Positions 49,420-60,860 of a DNA stretch of 64,000 bases are shown here, one piece after another; positions within the stretch are counted from its first letter, which is position 1, and the number at the start of each line of letters is the position of its first letter. A program made the position numbers and the translations under genes. The notes under the pieces are model-generated. The model saw only the letters and a program-made list of their open reading frames with translations. It did no database searches and was not told the origin of the DNA. The stretch is from Moniliophthora roreri (lineage: Eukaryota > Basidiomycota > Agaricomycetes > Agaricales > Marasmiaceae). Location: contig LATX02000200.1 of the NCBI GenBank assembly GCA_001466705.2, positions 1 through 64,000 on the forward strand. The letters run 5' to 3'.

Positions 49420-52400
49420 TTACCCCTCTGTTAAGGTGTAGATTCCAGTTCTAGACTCTTCTAAGACTCTCCATCTCCATAGAGATCTGCATTGTAATCC
49501 CCTGATTTGTCTGCAGACCAACCCATCATCATCCAATCTTCTACAGAGTTGTTGAGTTCCACCAGTGTTACCTTTTTGGAGTCTACCCCCATGAAGACGA
49601 ACTCTCTCTGTTTGTCAGTGGTGTTCATGACAAAACTCCCCTCACTGCTCTCCAAAGATGTATGGGACATCATCATAATCATTATAGTCTGACAGAGTGC
49701 CACTATCTGAACAAGTCCCTCCATTCATAAGTTGTGAAGACTGTTGTTACTTAGAATACCCTGCAGTAATATGTCCAGAGACATGCTTAAGGCATTACTT
49801 ACACATGTAGTGTGGACAGTTTCAGAGAAGATGGTGCTCCAACTTGCACACAAGGCAGAGACACACTCTATCAGTTTCTCCATGTGTAACTTTGTAGCTA
49901 TTGGTGATAGTGATCTGTTGTTCAGTGACTCTTGGTTCTCAGGTAGGGGCAGAGGCATGTTCTCATCCTCTTCCTCTCCCTCTCCTGCTGCCATACCTTC
50001 CTCTACCTCTGGGTTGAATCAGGTTTCTTGCCTTTGGTACATTAGCAGAGGAGATGGAGTCAATAGAGGGGATGAGGCTGGAGACATCCTCAAGTTTCAG
50101 CTTATCATCAGAATTGGGAGAGGGTTCAGGATATACAAGAGTGTAGTTGGGATCAGGTTTGACATGTGTTCTTTAGAGAGAGGTGAGTCAATTGATGAGA
50201 GAGAGTCAGAAGCATCTGTTTCCATTGGTTTGCTGTCTGAGACAGTTGAGAATAGGGAAAATATTTGGGTTGGAATATTCAGAAGGTGCTTAGGGATCTG
50301 CAGGTGGAGGCATAGACAAGTGAGGATGGGGAGGAAACATAGATAGTACTATTATAGGCCCTTCTAAACTGATTCTGTAGTTGCAAGCAAATAAGACCTA
50401 ATTAGTAATTTCCAAATTGCAACTCTGCACAATCTTTTCAAGTAGCTAGTGTTGGGCTCAGAAATAGGAGGCTTTTGACAGCTGGTTCCAGACAATTGTC
50501 AGAGTGGGCAGCATGACAAATCTGTTCATCATACTGTTGGGAGTTGAAGAGGTGGAGGAGTTGGTAGGGGTTCGGTCACAGTCCATGGTGATAGGTGATA
50601 TCCTCACCATATCATCTATCTCCAGCTTCAGTAGAAGTAGGGCTTGGGAGTCTGTGTTGCTGGCCATTAGTAACAGCAGAAGAAGAAGAAGAGGAAGCAG
50701 ACACATTTGAAGACATGTTTAATTGGTGGGGATGGGTTTCAATGGCTTTAGCTTGTGTTGTTTTATATAGTCCTTGTAGAAGTTCAGGCAGTTGATCATT
50801 CCATCTGTCTTGATCCATTGATTGTGAGACAAGTTGTACCCAGTGTACAAGACTAAAAATTCCCTGGGCTTCTTTTTTGGCCTGTGTCCAAGATAGCTTC
50901 TACTTTGTATTCTTCAAATTCTTCTATCAGATCCAGAGGAGGTTCTGTGAAACTCAATCCATGAGCTTTAGTTTCTTTCAGCAGGGATAGCAATGCCACA
51001 TGGAAAACTGGATATATTTTCCATTGATAGGGTAACTGCAGTTCATATGTCACAGGTCCCAGAGCTCTTGTGATCTTGAAGGGTCCTTCTTGTTTTGGAG
51101 CAAGTTTCTTTGATAGGTATCTGATAGACAGATTCTTTCCTTTGAGCCACACCTTCTGTCCTATCTTGAATGTATCCAGCTTTGTCTTTTTCCTCGTTGT
51201 CATCTTCTGCCTTGTTATCTTCAGGAGGCTTGACACTTTCTCTCATATTCTTTTGATTTCGTCCAGCCTTTCTTCTACTGATGGAATGTTGGTTCTTTCA
51301 AATGTGGTCAGCAGGGCTCTGGAGTGGTATCCTATCATTGTGTAGAACAGGGATTTCTTCATAACTGAATGAGTCCAATTATTATGTGTGAATTTGGCAA
51401 AGGGGAGGTATTTCTTCCAATGAGTCTGTTCCTTAGAGCAGAAAATCCTCAGGAATACTTTGATTTCTTGGTTTACCTGTTCCATCTCTCCATCTGTCTG
51501 GGGGTGGAATGCAGTACTCATCAAATGTTTGATGAGCAGCTGCTTTCCCATTTCTTGGAAAACCTCTGCTGCAAACCACAGATCTCTATCCATAATTATT
51601 TAGTCTGGAAGTCCGAATCTCTTGTACAGATGCTTAAGTAATAGTTTTGCGATGCCTGGTGCATCTGTCGTTTTGGTGGATGAGATAAAAATTGCCCTCT
51701 TCATAGAAGAGTGGTCCACCACAACCAAAATAGAATCAAAGCTGTCTGCCTTGGGCAGGTCTGTGATAAGATCCATTGTACATATCTGGAATGGGAAAGA
51801 ATGTTTCAGCCCTTCTATTGGCTGAATTGGGGTTCTCATGGAGTGTGTGTTTGTCTTCATCTGTTGGCATGGTATGCAGCTGTCCACAAAGCTCTTGATG
51901 AACTTCATCATCCCCAGCCACTAGAAGTCTCTCTGTACTTGTTTCACAGTGTTCCATTGTCCTGGATGCCCTACACCTGTTCTCTTGTAGATTTCATTTA
52001 CTATTGCCTGTTGTAATGTATCATCCTTTGGCACATAGACCTTTCTCTTGTAGAAAAGCAAGTTATCTTTAACCTCCCAGTTGGACAAAGCTGATTTAAT
52101 CAGTAGCATGCCTTGACCCAACAGCATTTCCAGAGCCATCTTGTGAAAGTTGTCCTTGTCTAACTGTTCAATGATATCTTGTTGGAGTTCCAGATTGATT
52201 CCCTTCATGAACAGGTGATCTGGTAACATAATGACATCTTCATTATCAGTGTCCTCATGGTCTGTTTTGTTAGAATGTTGTGACAAGGTGTCTGCTTGTG
52301 TCATGTGTTTCCCTGGCACATGGATCAATGCCAGATCAAATTCAGATAGGAGGTTCCAGCAAGCCTGCTGTCTATTTGGTTTCTGTGCTGTTCTGAAGTA

Positions 52401-52925
52401 TGTTGAATTCTTGTGATCCAATAGGACAACCACCTTGTGTTTCCCACCCATCAAGTAGTGTCTCCATTCCATAAGTACTTGAACAATCACAAGCAGTTCT
52501 CAGTTGTAGATCTTGTAATTCCTTTCTGCAGGTGTGAGAGATTTTGACAGATATCCATATGGATGCCACTCTCTGTCATTGTCTTGTTGCTTTAGACCCA
52601 TACTGGTTGCCCATTTGGAGGCATCAGCTTCAATAATGAATGGCTTGTCTGAATTGGGGATCTTCAATATCAGTTTAGATAGAAATTTTTGTTTGAGAAG
52701 CTTGAATGCCTTTTGACAGGCTGGGGTCCATTTGAACTTTTGGCTCTTTTTTGTGAGATTATTTAATAGCTTTGCAATGTCAGAGTATTGTCCTATGAAT
52801 TTCCAGTAGAAGTTACCAAACTCTAAGAATGCTCATACTCACTTGACCATCTGTGGAGCTTCCCATTCTGGATTCCCACCAGTTTGACTGGGTCCATCAC
52901 AATGTGGCCTGGCTCTGACTAAAAC
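49420..52925 (-). mobile_element. Element C: decayed Ty3/chromovirus-type retrotransposon
   Basis: A minus-strand element truncated inside reverse transcriptase at its 5' side. From 52900 leftward come the end of RT (FYWKFIGQYSDIAKLLNNLT), RNase H ([11 protein letters not shown]), the integrase zinc-binding region, the integrase core (TMDLITDLPKADSF, DRDLWFAAE, FHPQTDGEMEQVNQ), a chromodomain-like tail (near 50880-50800, frameshifted) and a decayed post-pol frame (50800-49461). Stops and frameshifts are numerous. Several changes sit at arginine sites kept by element A: a TGA in place of CGA at the YDREL site (near 52505) and Trp for Arg in the DRDPRF motif. The 5' LTR is absent. Confidence 0.8.
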
Positions 52926-53284
52926 TGCTTGAATCTCACACTCTATCAATCTATTCTTTTCCATTGGAATGAAAACCTTTTATGAAGACTTCCTTATTTC
53001 AGAGCTAGAAACAGAAAAGGTTGTTCTAGGACTTCCTTGGTTATGTACTCACAACCCTGCTGTAGACTGGGAAACAGAAGAAGTAAAGTTTCCTCTGCTA
53101 AGAAAAATCATGATCAAAAGATTCATCAGAGTCTTGGACACCACAGAGCCTGAAGTTCTTATCTGAGCTAGGACAACCACATCTCAGGAACTAGCACAAG
53201 CACAGAAAACATCCAAGAAGACAATTGAAGAACTAGTTCTGCTCTATCTTGCTGAATACTATTTCTGTTATGTTTTCTTTACTC
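52926..53284 (+). mobile_element. Element D fragment: protease to RT N-terminus
   Basis: Plus-strand coding remnant of a Ty3-type pol: KVVLGLPWLCTHNPAVDW (after the protease) and TIEELVLLYLAEYYF just before the LTR of B. It abuts the opposite-strand element C at about 52925 and is cut on its right by element B. It is probably the landing site of B. Confidence 0.6.
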
Positions 53285-53702
53285 TGTTACTATGCTTCTC
53301 TTTTTGATCGGACATGTACACCTTCCCAGTCCCCTTTTTCTTCTCTTACGTTTATGCTTCTTATTCCATTGGATCTATTACACTCTCCTAGCCTCCATTT
53401 CTTATCAGAATGCCTGTCATCTCTGACTTCGTTGGTATTTATTACTTCATTATCATAGTTGTTGGACGTTTGCATAATATAGATTATATGATGAAGTTGT
53501 AACATATTTAAGCACTCAAGCTAGGACTCCAAGTCCTTAGCTTGACCTAGTTAATCTAAACTTGTGTCAACGCCTTGACTGAAGGACCTCTGAACTTTAG
53601 CATCCACTAAACGAACTCTAACTTGAACTTGTGAAACTGTTTGTGAAGGGTATTACCTTTCATAAGAAGTTGAGTTGACGTTGCTGTGCAAGTAACGTAA
53701 CA
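53285..53702 (+). repeat. 5' LTR of element B
   Basis: Starts TGTTACTATGC and ends GTAACGTAACA (53702), like the other LTRs in this window. TATTTAAG at 53505-53512 lies exactly 34 nt upstream of AGCTTGACCT at 53539-53548. The left edge could be a few bases further out (TGTTATG at 53266). Confidence 0.7.
53539..53548 (+). promoter_or_regulatory. Predicted transcription start of element B and self-primer
   Basis: AGCTTGACCT lies 34 nt after the T of the TATA box in all three LTR types. Its reverse complement follows the LTR at 53705-53714. In the Tf1/sushi group the first bases of the mRNA anneal to the primer-binding site and prime reverse transcription. I infer that mechanism here. Confidence 0.6.
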
Positions 53703-53704
53703 CA

Positions 53705-53714
53705 AGGTCAAGCT
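53705..53714 (+). promoter_or_regulatory. Predicted primer-binding site of element B
   Basis: AGGTCAAGCT begins 2 nt after the LTR end at 53702 and is the exact 10-nt complement of the predicted mRNA 5' end inside the LTR. I did not notice a tRNA 3'-end complement at this position. Confidence 0.6.
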
Positions 53715-53762
53715 GATCGATTGCTGACCTATCGAGGTTTAGGCATCATCTAGGATGACAAG

Positions 53763-55042
53763 ATGCCACCATGGACAGAATCCCAGATTGAAAGGGACAT
53801 CGTGGAGGCAGAAGAGCGCCGGTGTGGGTTACAAACCCAATCCATATTGAATCCAGGTGGACAAGTGATCCCACCATTAACCCGGGCATCACGCAGAGAA
53901 CTGTTGACCTCCTCGCCATTGCCATTGCCAACGAATCCAGTACCAACAGAAACACCAGAAGAACGCCTCGAAACAAAGAGAACCTTGACCCCATTATCCA
54001 TCACAACTGGATTAGGGGAGATCAAATTCGAAGAAGAAATGTTTCCTTCTACACCGAAGAAGCCTGAACTCGATATATTGAATACCTCATCAACCTCAGC
54101 AGAGGAATCAGACCCCTTTCAACACCTCTTACATGTGTTAAAGAACAGCCCCAGATCGACTAAGCAACTCCAGATCGACTAAGCAACCCCAGATCGAAGA
54201 AATGTCAGAAGAAAAGAAACCTTCAGGAAGCAGGCCCAAGGTGGAGCCCATAGCAGAGGAGACAACGATTAGTGCCACTGTACCAGTACAGATGGTAACA
54301 GCTGACAAAGAGATTAAGGCAGCCCTGCCAAGAGCTTTCACAGGACATCGAAAAGACATGAAGAAATTCCTTAGGGAGGTACAGCTGTATATCGCCCTTA
54401 ATCCCAAAGCATTTACTACAGATCGATCAAAGAAACTCTTCCTCCTTTTCTACATGACTAACAGTCCAGGAGAATTCTGGAAGAATGACAAAACGGATCT
54501 CCTGCTTGCGCTTGATCCAGAAGCCGGGAAAGTCTCGTGGGTAGACTTTATGGAAGATTTCAAGATGTCCTTCGAACCTCTTGACACCACCCTAGAAGCC
54601 CAGTTGAAGCTTTGAGATCTAAAGATGAAGGACAGAGCAGACGAATATATGTATCAGTTTTCCTATTTGGCCAAACAGACAGGATATAACGATGCAGCAC
54701 AAATTGTAGTGTTCAAGTGAGAATTGCCTAGGAGTTTGGTTTTGAAAATCATGACTCAACCTGAAGGAATGCCCACTACCATCAAGGATTGGATGAATGC
54801 CGTGATCCTCTTTGATGAAAGCTACAAGCAAGCGTTAGAGTATGGGAAGACATGGGACGAAGATAATGGAAGGACACCAAAGCGGAACTTCCGGAAGAAG
54901 GAAGAAGTCGCCATCAAACAGATTTCGGAGGTAGACCGAAAAGAATACATGGCGAAAGGCTTGTGTTTCTGCTGTGGCCGAGGAGGACATCAGATCAGAG
55001 ATTGCCTAGACAGTCCAAAGAAGGATGAGAAGAGAAAAGAGG
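53763..55042 (+). pseudogene. gag of element B, broken and interrupted by element A
   Basis: The ATG at 53763 follows the primer-binding region. A disordered N-terminal part comes first, then a capsid-like helical region at 54202-54615 (ALPRAFTGHRKDMKKFLREV, FMEDFKMSFEP), stops at 54616 and 54718, and a nucleocapsid CCHC zinc knuckle near 54962-55005 (CFCCGRGGHQIRDC, pattern CX2CX4HX4C). Element A is inserted immediately after the knuckle region at 55042. The rest of the B gag-pol continues at 61484 with EEPKKMTKEE. The stops mean this gag is not functional as one protein. Confidence 0.75.
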
Positions 55043-55665
55043 TGTTACAGTTGGACACGAACAGACTATCTTTTTCCTTCCTTCTATTTCTTGCTTTGAC
55101 ACTTCAGCGCCTTTGAGCGCTAATATTCTCTTTTTACTTATGCTTCTCATTAACATCTGGACACATCCACTTTCCCAGTTCCCTTTTCCGACTTCATGCC
55201 TTCCTCTCTATTTAAGATGTCATCACTATGTCATTCACAACATCAGTATGATATCATTATTCTATTTGTTTCTTTCCCTTTCTATTTATGATCCGACGTC
55301 ATCTGTGACATCGGTTATTGTATCATTATATCTATTTTCATTTCCTCGACATCACTTCTGATGTCATTCTCTTATTTACCATGTCGTCAAAGGTACATTC
55401 TATTTGCTAAACAAACGATGTCAATCTAGTAGTTTGTATACAAACTAGTAGCTACAATCGTTGTATAAGTAGATAGTATGAAGGTCTAAGCTACCTCAGC
55501 TTGACCTAGTTAACCCTTTGGACATCTTGCTCACTCTGACCGAACTCTGAGAACTTTAGCGCAAGCTGAGGAACTCAAACTCGAACTTGCCCCTTTTGTC
55601 AACTTAGCGCCGCTACGTCATAGTGGTTGTTGAGTTGTTGTCGTTGCTGCGCAAGTAACGTAACA
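55043..55665 (+). repeat. Left LTR of element A
   Basis: 623 bp, TGTTACAG...GTAACGTAACA. TATAAGTA at 55464-55471 lies 34 nt before AGCTTGACCT at 55498-55507. Several GATGTCAT/GACATC strings recur between 55215 and 55430. I saw no difference from the right LTR. Confidence 0.85.
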
Positions 55666-55803
55666 AGAGGAGCCGAAGAAAATGACTAAGGAGGAGTGAT
55701 ATGCCAAAATTAAGGTGTTAGTAAACGATCAGCCAGAGGAAGAAAAGAATTCCTTAATTGATCTTATGGAACTGGAGGGTTTTTAAAATGGCAGAAGAGG
55801 ACG

Positions 55804-58800
55804 ATGTCTCCACTGCCTGTAATCATTTCACACTTTGTACTAGCTAGGATGGACCAAAATTCTATGCATATTCCTCTTCAGTACAAGGTGGGAACCAAAA
55901 TCATCAAAACACAAGCCCTATTAGATTCTGGAGCAGGAGGAAGATTCATTAGTACAGCTCTCACAAGGAAGCTAGGGAAGAAATGGATCCAACTCCCTGA
56001 AAAAATCAAAGTATTCAATGTAGATGGAATGCCAAACAAAATTGGTTGGATCACTCACTCCGTCACAATTGATATCACAATTGGGGATAGATCGATGAAG
56101 GAAACTTTATTGATCTCGGGATTAGGACCGGAGAGAGTTATTCTAGGATTACCCTGGCTTCAAGATCACAACCCTGACATCGACTGGGTCACCGGCATAG
56201 TCCACTTCCGACCCAGACAAAAGATCATGGTTAAACGGCCAATGAAACCATTTATTGGAGTCTTCGATGAAACAAAAGAACCGGACACTGGAATATTGGA
56301 CAAAGTCGAGGATGATGAAGTCTTAATTCGGTCTTTCATCAAAGGAGAGGAAGATAGCGATGAAGTCCGAATCAACACTAAGTTGTCCGCTTCTCAGGTA
56401 CTGGCACAAGCTCACGAGGTCAAGGCGAAACCATTGGAGGAACTTCTTCCCACTTATCTTTCCGATTACGCGGATCGATTCGAAAAGAAGAAAGCCGAAC
56501 GATTTCCACCTTCGCAACCATACGATCACGCAATCGATCTCAAACCGGATTTCAAACCACGGGATTGTAAAATCTACTCTTTGTCACCGAAAGAGCGGAT
56601 TGAACAAGACAAGTTCCTGGACGAGAATTTACAGAAAGGATACATTCGACCCTCGAAGTCTCCGATGGCATCCCCTTTCTTCTTTGTGGCTAAGAAAGAA
56701 GCGGGAGCGCTACGACCCTGCCAGAATTATCGAGACCTGAATAACGGAACGATCAAAAACCGTTATCCTCTACCATTGGTCACAGATCTTGTGGACAAAC
56801 TAAAGACGGCTAAGGTGTTTATGAAACTGGATCTTCGAAACGGATATAACAACATACAGATCAAAGATGGAGACCAATGGAAAGCAGCGTTCAAAACACC
56901 ACGAGGCCTTTTCGAACCCACAGTTATGTTCTTCGGTTTAACGAATTCCCCGGCAACGTTTCAAGCATTCATGAACGATATCCTCAAAGATTTCATCGAT
57001 GAGGGGTGGTGCGTGGTCTACATGGACGACATCTTGATATTCTCTGACGAGATCAATATCCATCGACTTCGCACGAGACACGTTCTGGAACGGTTGCGGG
57101 AAAACGATCTGTATCTCAAACCGGAGAAATGTGAATTCGAAGTCACGAAGACATTGTTTTTGGGAATGGTCATCACACCCGGACACATCTCGATGGACGA
57201 AACGAAGTTAGCCGGAATAAAAGATTGGGAAGCGCCCAAAACAATCAAAGGTGTGCGATCGTTCCTTGGATTCGCGAATTTCTATTGCAAGTTCATAGGA
57301 AGATACGCGGAGTTGACACGACCTCTGCACGAATTAACAAAGAAAGACACGAAATTCGAATGGACGAAACTACGAGACATTGCGTTCAATGTTCTCAAAG
57401 CAAAGTTCCTCCAACGACTGATTTTACAAATGCCAGATGACGAAAAGCCTTTCATAATCAAAGCAGATGCCTCGAAATGGGCCACAGGAGCAGTACTGAA
57501 ACAACAAGGTTCCGATGGCGAATTGCATCCATGCGGTTACATCTCACATGCCTTCACTGCAACGGAACGGAATTACGAAATCTATGACCACGAACTGTTG
57601 GCCATCACGAACGCGTTAAAAGCCTGGGAACACTATCTTTTGGGAGGAGCACACCCGGTGACCGTTCTATCCGATCACAAAAACCTAACTTACCTCCGGA
57701 CTGCACAGAAGTTGAACAGACGACAAGCTAGACTGAGCCTCTACTTGACTCAATTCGAGCTTCGACTAGTGCACGTCCCAGGAACGAAAATGGTGCAATC
57801 TGATGCCCTCTCACGACGACCGGATTTAATCGATGAAGAAGAGAACGATAACGAAGACATCGTCATGTTACCAGATAAGTTATTTGTTAACGTGATCGAT
57901 ACAGAGCTCAAAGCCATGTTGGAAGAAGCGTTACCAAGTGACAAATTCCTTCAAATGACAATAGAAAGCCTCATTGAAAAAGGAACACCACCAATCAAAT
58001 CATCCTTACAGGATTGGCGAACTGAAGGAAATCTATTATTTTACAAAGATCGAATCTATGTGCCGAACAACCCAATGCTACGAAGGCTAATTGTCAAGAC
58101 AATTCATAAAGCATTACCTCATGGACACCCTGGACAATGGAATACGGTAGACCAAGTGCAAAGAGATTACTGGTGGCCAGGAATGACCAAATTCATCAAA
58201 TCATTTGTTGATGGGTGCGCCGCATGCCAACAAATGAAAGTGAACACACATCCAACACGGACGCCTATACAACCCATTGGGGGACATAAAGATGTGTTGC
58301 CGTTCCAAATCATATCTATGGACTTAATCACAGATTTGCCCAAGATAGCGGATTGTGATTCCATATTGGTCGTGGTAGACCATGCGGCTATGAAGGGGGT
58401 GATTTTCATCCCATGTCACAAGAAGATCGACGCCACAGATACAGCTGAGCTACTTTTTCAACATGTCTACAAGCACTTTGGACTACCTGACAAGATTATT
58501 TCGGATAGAGACCCGAGATTCGCGGCTGAAGTCTTCAAGGAAATGGGAAAGTTACTGGGGATAAAACAAATGCTAAGTACCGCCTATCATCCTCAAACGG
58601 ACGGAGAGACTGAAAGAGTCAATCAGAAGGTAGAGATCTTTCTTCGGTTCTTTTGTGCCAAGGAACAGACGAAATGGAAAGATCTCCTTCACTTTGCCGA
58701 ATTTGCACACAACACCCGAACTCATTCGGTCACGAAGAATTCCCCTTTCTATCTCACGATGGGATATCATCCCCGACCTCTCCCCACCGTCTTCGAAAAG

Positions 58801-59349
58801 ACAACCGTTCCTTCTGTGGAGAAAAGAGTAGCTGAATTGAAAAAGTTGAGAGAAGAAACATCAGCCCTGTTGGACATTGCAGCAAGAAGAGTGAAAGAGA
58901 GAAATGGAAAAGACCTAGACAAATTCGAGAAGGGTCAGAAGGTCTGGTTAGAAGGAAAGAACCTGTCGTTGGGATATCCATCCCCAAAATGCGAAGGACC
59001 TTTTGAAATCACAGAAGTCTTAGGACCCGTGACGTACAGATTGAAACTCCCATTTCAATGGAGAATTCACCCTGTTTTCCACGCTGGTCTTTTGTCGCCA
59101 TTCAAGGAAACCGACGTCCACGGACCCAACTTTCTGGAACCACCCCCGGATATAGTTGAAGGACAAGAAGAATACGAAGTCGAAGCCATTATTGGACATC
59201 GACCAAAAAGGAAGAATCAACCACCAAAAGAATATCTTGTTTCCTGGAAAGGATACGATTCATTGCACAACCAATGGCTGAAGCCAGCTGGCCTAAAGCA
59301 TTCAATAGAGTTGTACTTGGAGTATAAGATCAAGTACAATTTGCGTTGA
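55804..59349 (+). CDS. Ty3-type Pol polyprotein of element A (chromodomain-bearing), chimeric N-terminus
   Basis: An intact 1181-codon frame. In order: aspartic protease with DSG at residues 41-43; reverse transcriptase with the YMDD catalytic box (near residue 405); RNase H (KADASKWATGAVL, near 555); the integrase zinc-binding region with CAACQQMK (near 805); the integrase core with Asp in DLITDLP (near 840), Asp in SDRDPRF (near 900) and Glu in TDGETERVNQ; then GKNLSLGYPS and a chromodomain-like C-terminus (YEVEAIIGHRP, YLVSWKGYDSLHNQWL). The integrase-chromodomain order is typical of chromoviruses, where the chromodomain guides integration to chromatin. Residues 1-79 are encoded by sequence identical to the neighbouring element B; the natural A sequence begins after GMPNK. 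An upstream gag is missing. Confidence 0.85.
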   Translation: MSPLPVIISHFVLARMDQNSMHIPLQYKVGTKIIKTQALLDSGAGGRFISTALTRKLGKKWIQLPEKIKVFNVDGMPNKIGWITHSVTIDITIGDRSMKETLLISGLGPERVILGLPWLQDHNPDIDWVTGIVHFRPRQKIMVKRPMKPFIGVFDETKEPDTGILDKVEDDEVLIRSFIKGEEDSDEVRINTKLSASQVLAQAHEVKAKPLEELLPTYLSDYADRFEKKKAERFPPSQPYDHAIDLKPDFKPRDCKIYSLSPKERIEQDKFLDENLQKGYIRPSKSPMASPFFFVAKKEAGALRPCQNYRDLNNGTIKNRYPLPLVTDLVDKLKTAKVFMKLDLRNGYNNIQIKDGDQWKAAFKTPRGLFEPTVMFFGLTNSPATFQAFMNDILKDFIDEGWCVVYMDDILIFSDEINIHRLRTRHVLERLRENDLYLKPEKCEFEVTKTLFLGMVITPGHISMDETKLAGIKDWEAPKTIKGVRSFLGFANFYCKFIGRYAELTRPLHELTKKDTKFEWTKLRDIAFNVLKAKFLQRLILQMPDDEKPFIIKADASKWATGAVLKQQGSDGELHPCGYISHAFTATERNYEIYDHELLAITNALKAWEHYLLGGAHPVTVLSDHKNLTYLRTAQKLNRRQARLSLYLTQFELRLVHVPGTKMVQSDALSRRPDLIDEEENDNEDIVMLPDKLFVNVIDTELKAMLEEALPSDKFLQMTIESLIEKGTPPIKSSLQDWRTEGNLLFYKDRIYVPNNPMLRRLIVKTIHKALPHGHPGQWNTVDQVQRDYWWPGMTKFIKSFVDGCAACQQMKVNTHPTRTPIQPIGGHKDVLPFQIISMDLITDLPKIADCDSILVVVDHAAMKGVIFIPCHKKIDATDTAELLFQHVYKHFGLPDKIISDRDPRFAAEVFKEMGKLLGIKQMLSTAYHPQTDGETERVNQKVEIFLRFFCAKEQTKWKDLLHFAEFAHNTRTHSVTKNSPFYLTMGYHPRPLPTVFEKTTVPSVEKRVAELKKLREETSALLDIAARRVKERNGKDLDKFEKGQKVWLEGKNLSLGYPSPKCEGPFEITEVLGPVTYRLKLPFQWRIHPVFHAGLLSPFKETDVHGPNFLEPPPDIVEGQEEYEVEAIIGHRPKRKNQPPKEYLVSWKGYDSLHNQWLKPAGLKHSIELYLEYKIKYNLR

Positions 59350-59369
59350 TTCTTCACTCCAACTGAAAC

Positions 59370-60674
59370 ATGTCTTCTTACACCAACCCATCCGTCCAAA
59401 CTGGCCTCCCTCCCTTCAACCCTCCACATCAAGTCTTTCCAGATGACGCCGTCCATACCGAACCCTTCCATCCCTCGACGTTTGAGCTTCTTTACCTCAT
59501 GAACTGCGAACACTACGACGAGGAATTGGCGACCACGATAAACACCTCCAATGAAAGGAACCGAGCCATCTATGGGAGTCTAATCTTTCTCCGAGGACAA
59601 AGACGACAAATAATGGAGAACATGACGAGAGTGGACCGACACATGGGCCAGCTGGCCCAACAAATTTCTGATGATGAAACCTTCACCGTGACTGGAGCCA
59701 TAGCGGTACTGTGTCCAGCTCTTGACATCGCGAACTTACCACTTCATGTTGTAATTCCAGACACAGATCCCGATGGAGATCGCTTCGCTACGGACGACGA
59801 GGTCAGCCCCAATGACCCAGCCTTCCTCAGGAAGAGTCTCGCCCATCGAAGAAGCCTCAAGCGAGCAACCGAGGTCTCTAAGGGACAGCACCTCCTCCAA
59901 CTCAGACAACGAGCGATTCCAATGACAATCCCCTCTCCCTCTATTTCCCAGACCTACTCAGCCGTACGGATGGACGCGTCCACCAGCAGAAGAAGCCCGA
60001 CTCCCATGGGAGGCGTCAGCAGTTTACCTGCCGACCAGCGAACCCTTTTCTACCCCGATCCATTCCCCATTACAGATGACACCCGAGATGACGACTCGGA
60101 TGTCTCCGACGCCAGCGGAAGAGCCGCAAAATTCCCTAACATCTCCCCTCCTGCTACCCTGCCCGCAATGTCTCCCAGCCATGAACTCCCCTCCACCACT
60201 TCCAGTACGACCGAACCTTCCCGAAAGACCTTCCATGCCGCAAGGTTATCTCCAGAGCTCCCGGACCCCATACGCCTCCCCTCCCCCATTATCCCAATCA
60301 ATCCCGACACCCAACGTCCCTATCGTATCGGTGTGGGATGACGAGGACGCAGAGCTGGACGACAGGGATTCGCAAATCGAACCCAGATCAAACAGTCCTA
60401 TAACGCATACTACGGCGTTACTCGACGAGGTTCACTAAGAATTGAGTGCCCTGTGTGTAAACTGGGAGAACACTGCGCCGTTGACTGTGTGGACTATGTC
60501 TGCCCGGTTTGCAACACTCATAAAGCTGGCCATCTCCCTGGATATTGTAGGGACCGAAGACGGTCTACGAGAACTGCGGGACGAAACGATACCAGCAGTA
60601 CATCAACTCTTGACGACGATTGGAGACATGATACCACGTGGGACGACGCCAACTATGGAAACGGAGAACAGTGA
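59370..60674 (+). CDS. Post-pol frame with two CCHC zinc knuckles (ORF3 of element A)
   Basis: It starts 20 nt after the pol stop (MSSYTNPSVQTGLPPFNPP). The first 323 codons encode a mostly disordered, Pro/Ser/Asp-rich protein with one helical stretch (LMNCEHYDEELATTINTSNE). After one in-frame TGA at 60339-60341 the same frame goes on for 111 codons and contains CPVCKLGEHCAVDC (CX2CX4HX4C) and CPVCNTHKAGHLPGYC (CX2CX6HX4C). The overlapping +1 frame at 60442-60837 is also open. Zinc knuckles usually belong to nucleocapsid in gag, so one after pol is unusual; some basidiomycete elements may carry such a third frame. Element C has a decayed equivalent between its pol and 3' LTR. Function unknown. 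Confidence 0.6.
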
Positions 60675-60860
60675 AAGACCACAAGATCTGCCGTTAGGAG
60701 ACGGAATTGTCGTCGACATGGGATCTCCAGAAGGGCCTAGAATCTCTAGGCGGATAGACCGGGAGACAGTGATAAGAGAAGCGCAATGGGGAGGTGAATG
60801 GTTAGTAGAGGGACAACCGATCATTTCGAACGTGTAAGTTCGAAGGTAAGACGGGGGTAA

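Noticed and set aside
52969..53166. Independent small gene on the plus strand
   Set aside because: The peptide is a retroelement protease/RT fragment (VLGLPWLCTHNPAVDW), matching the corresponding part of elements A and B.
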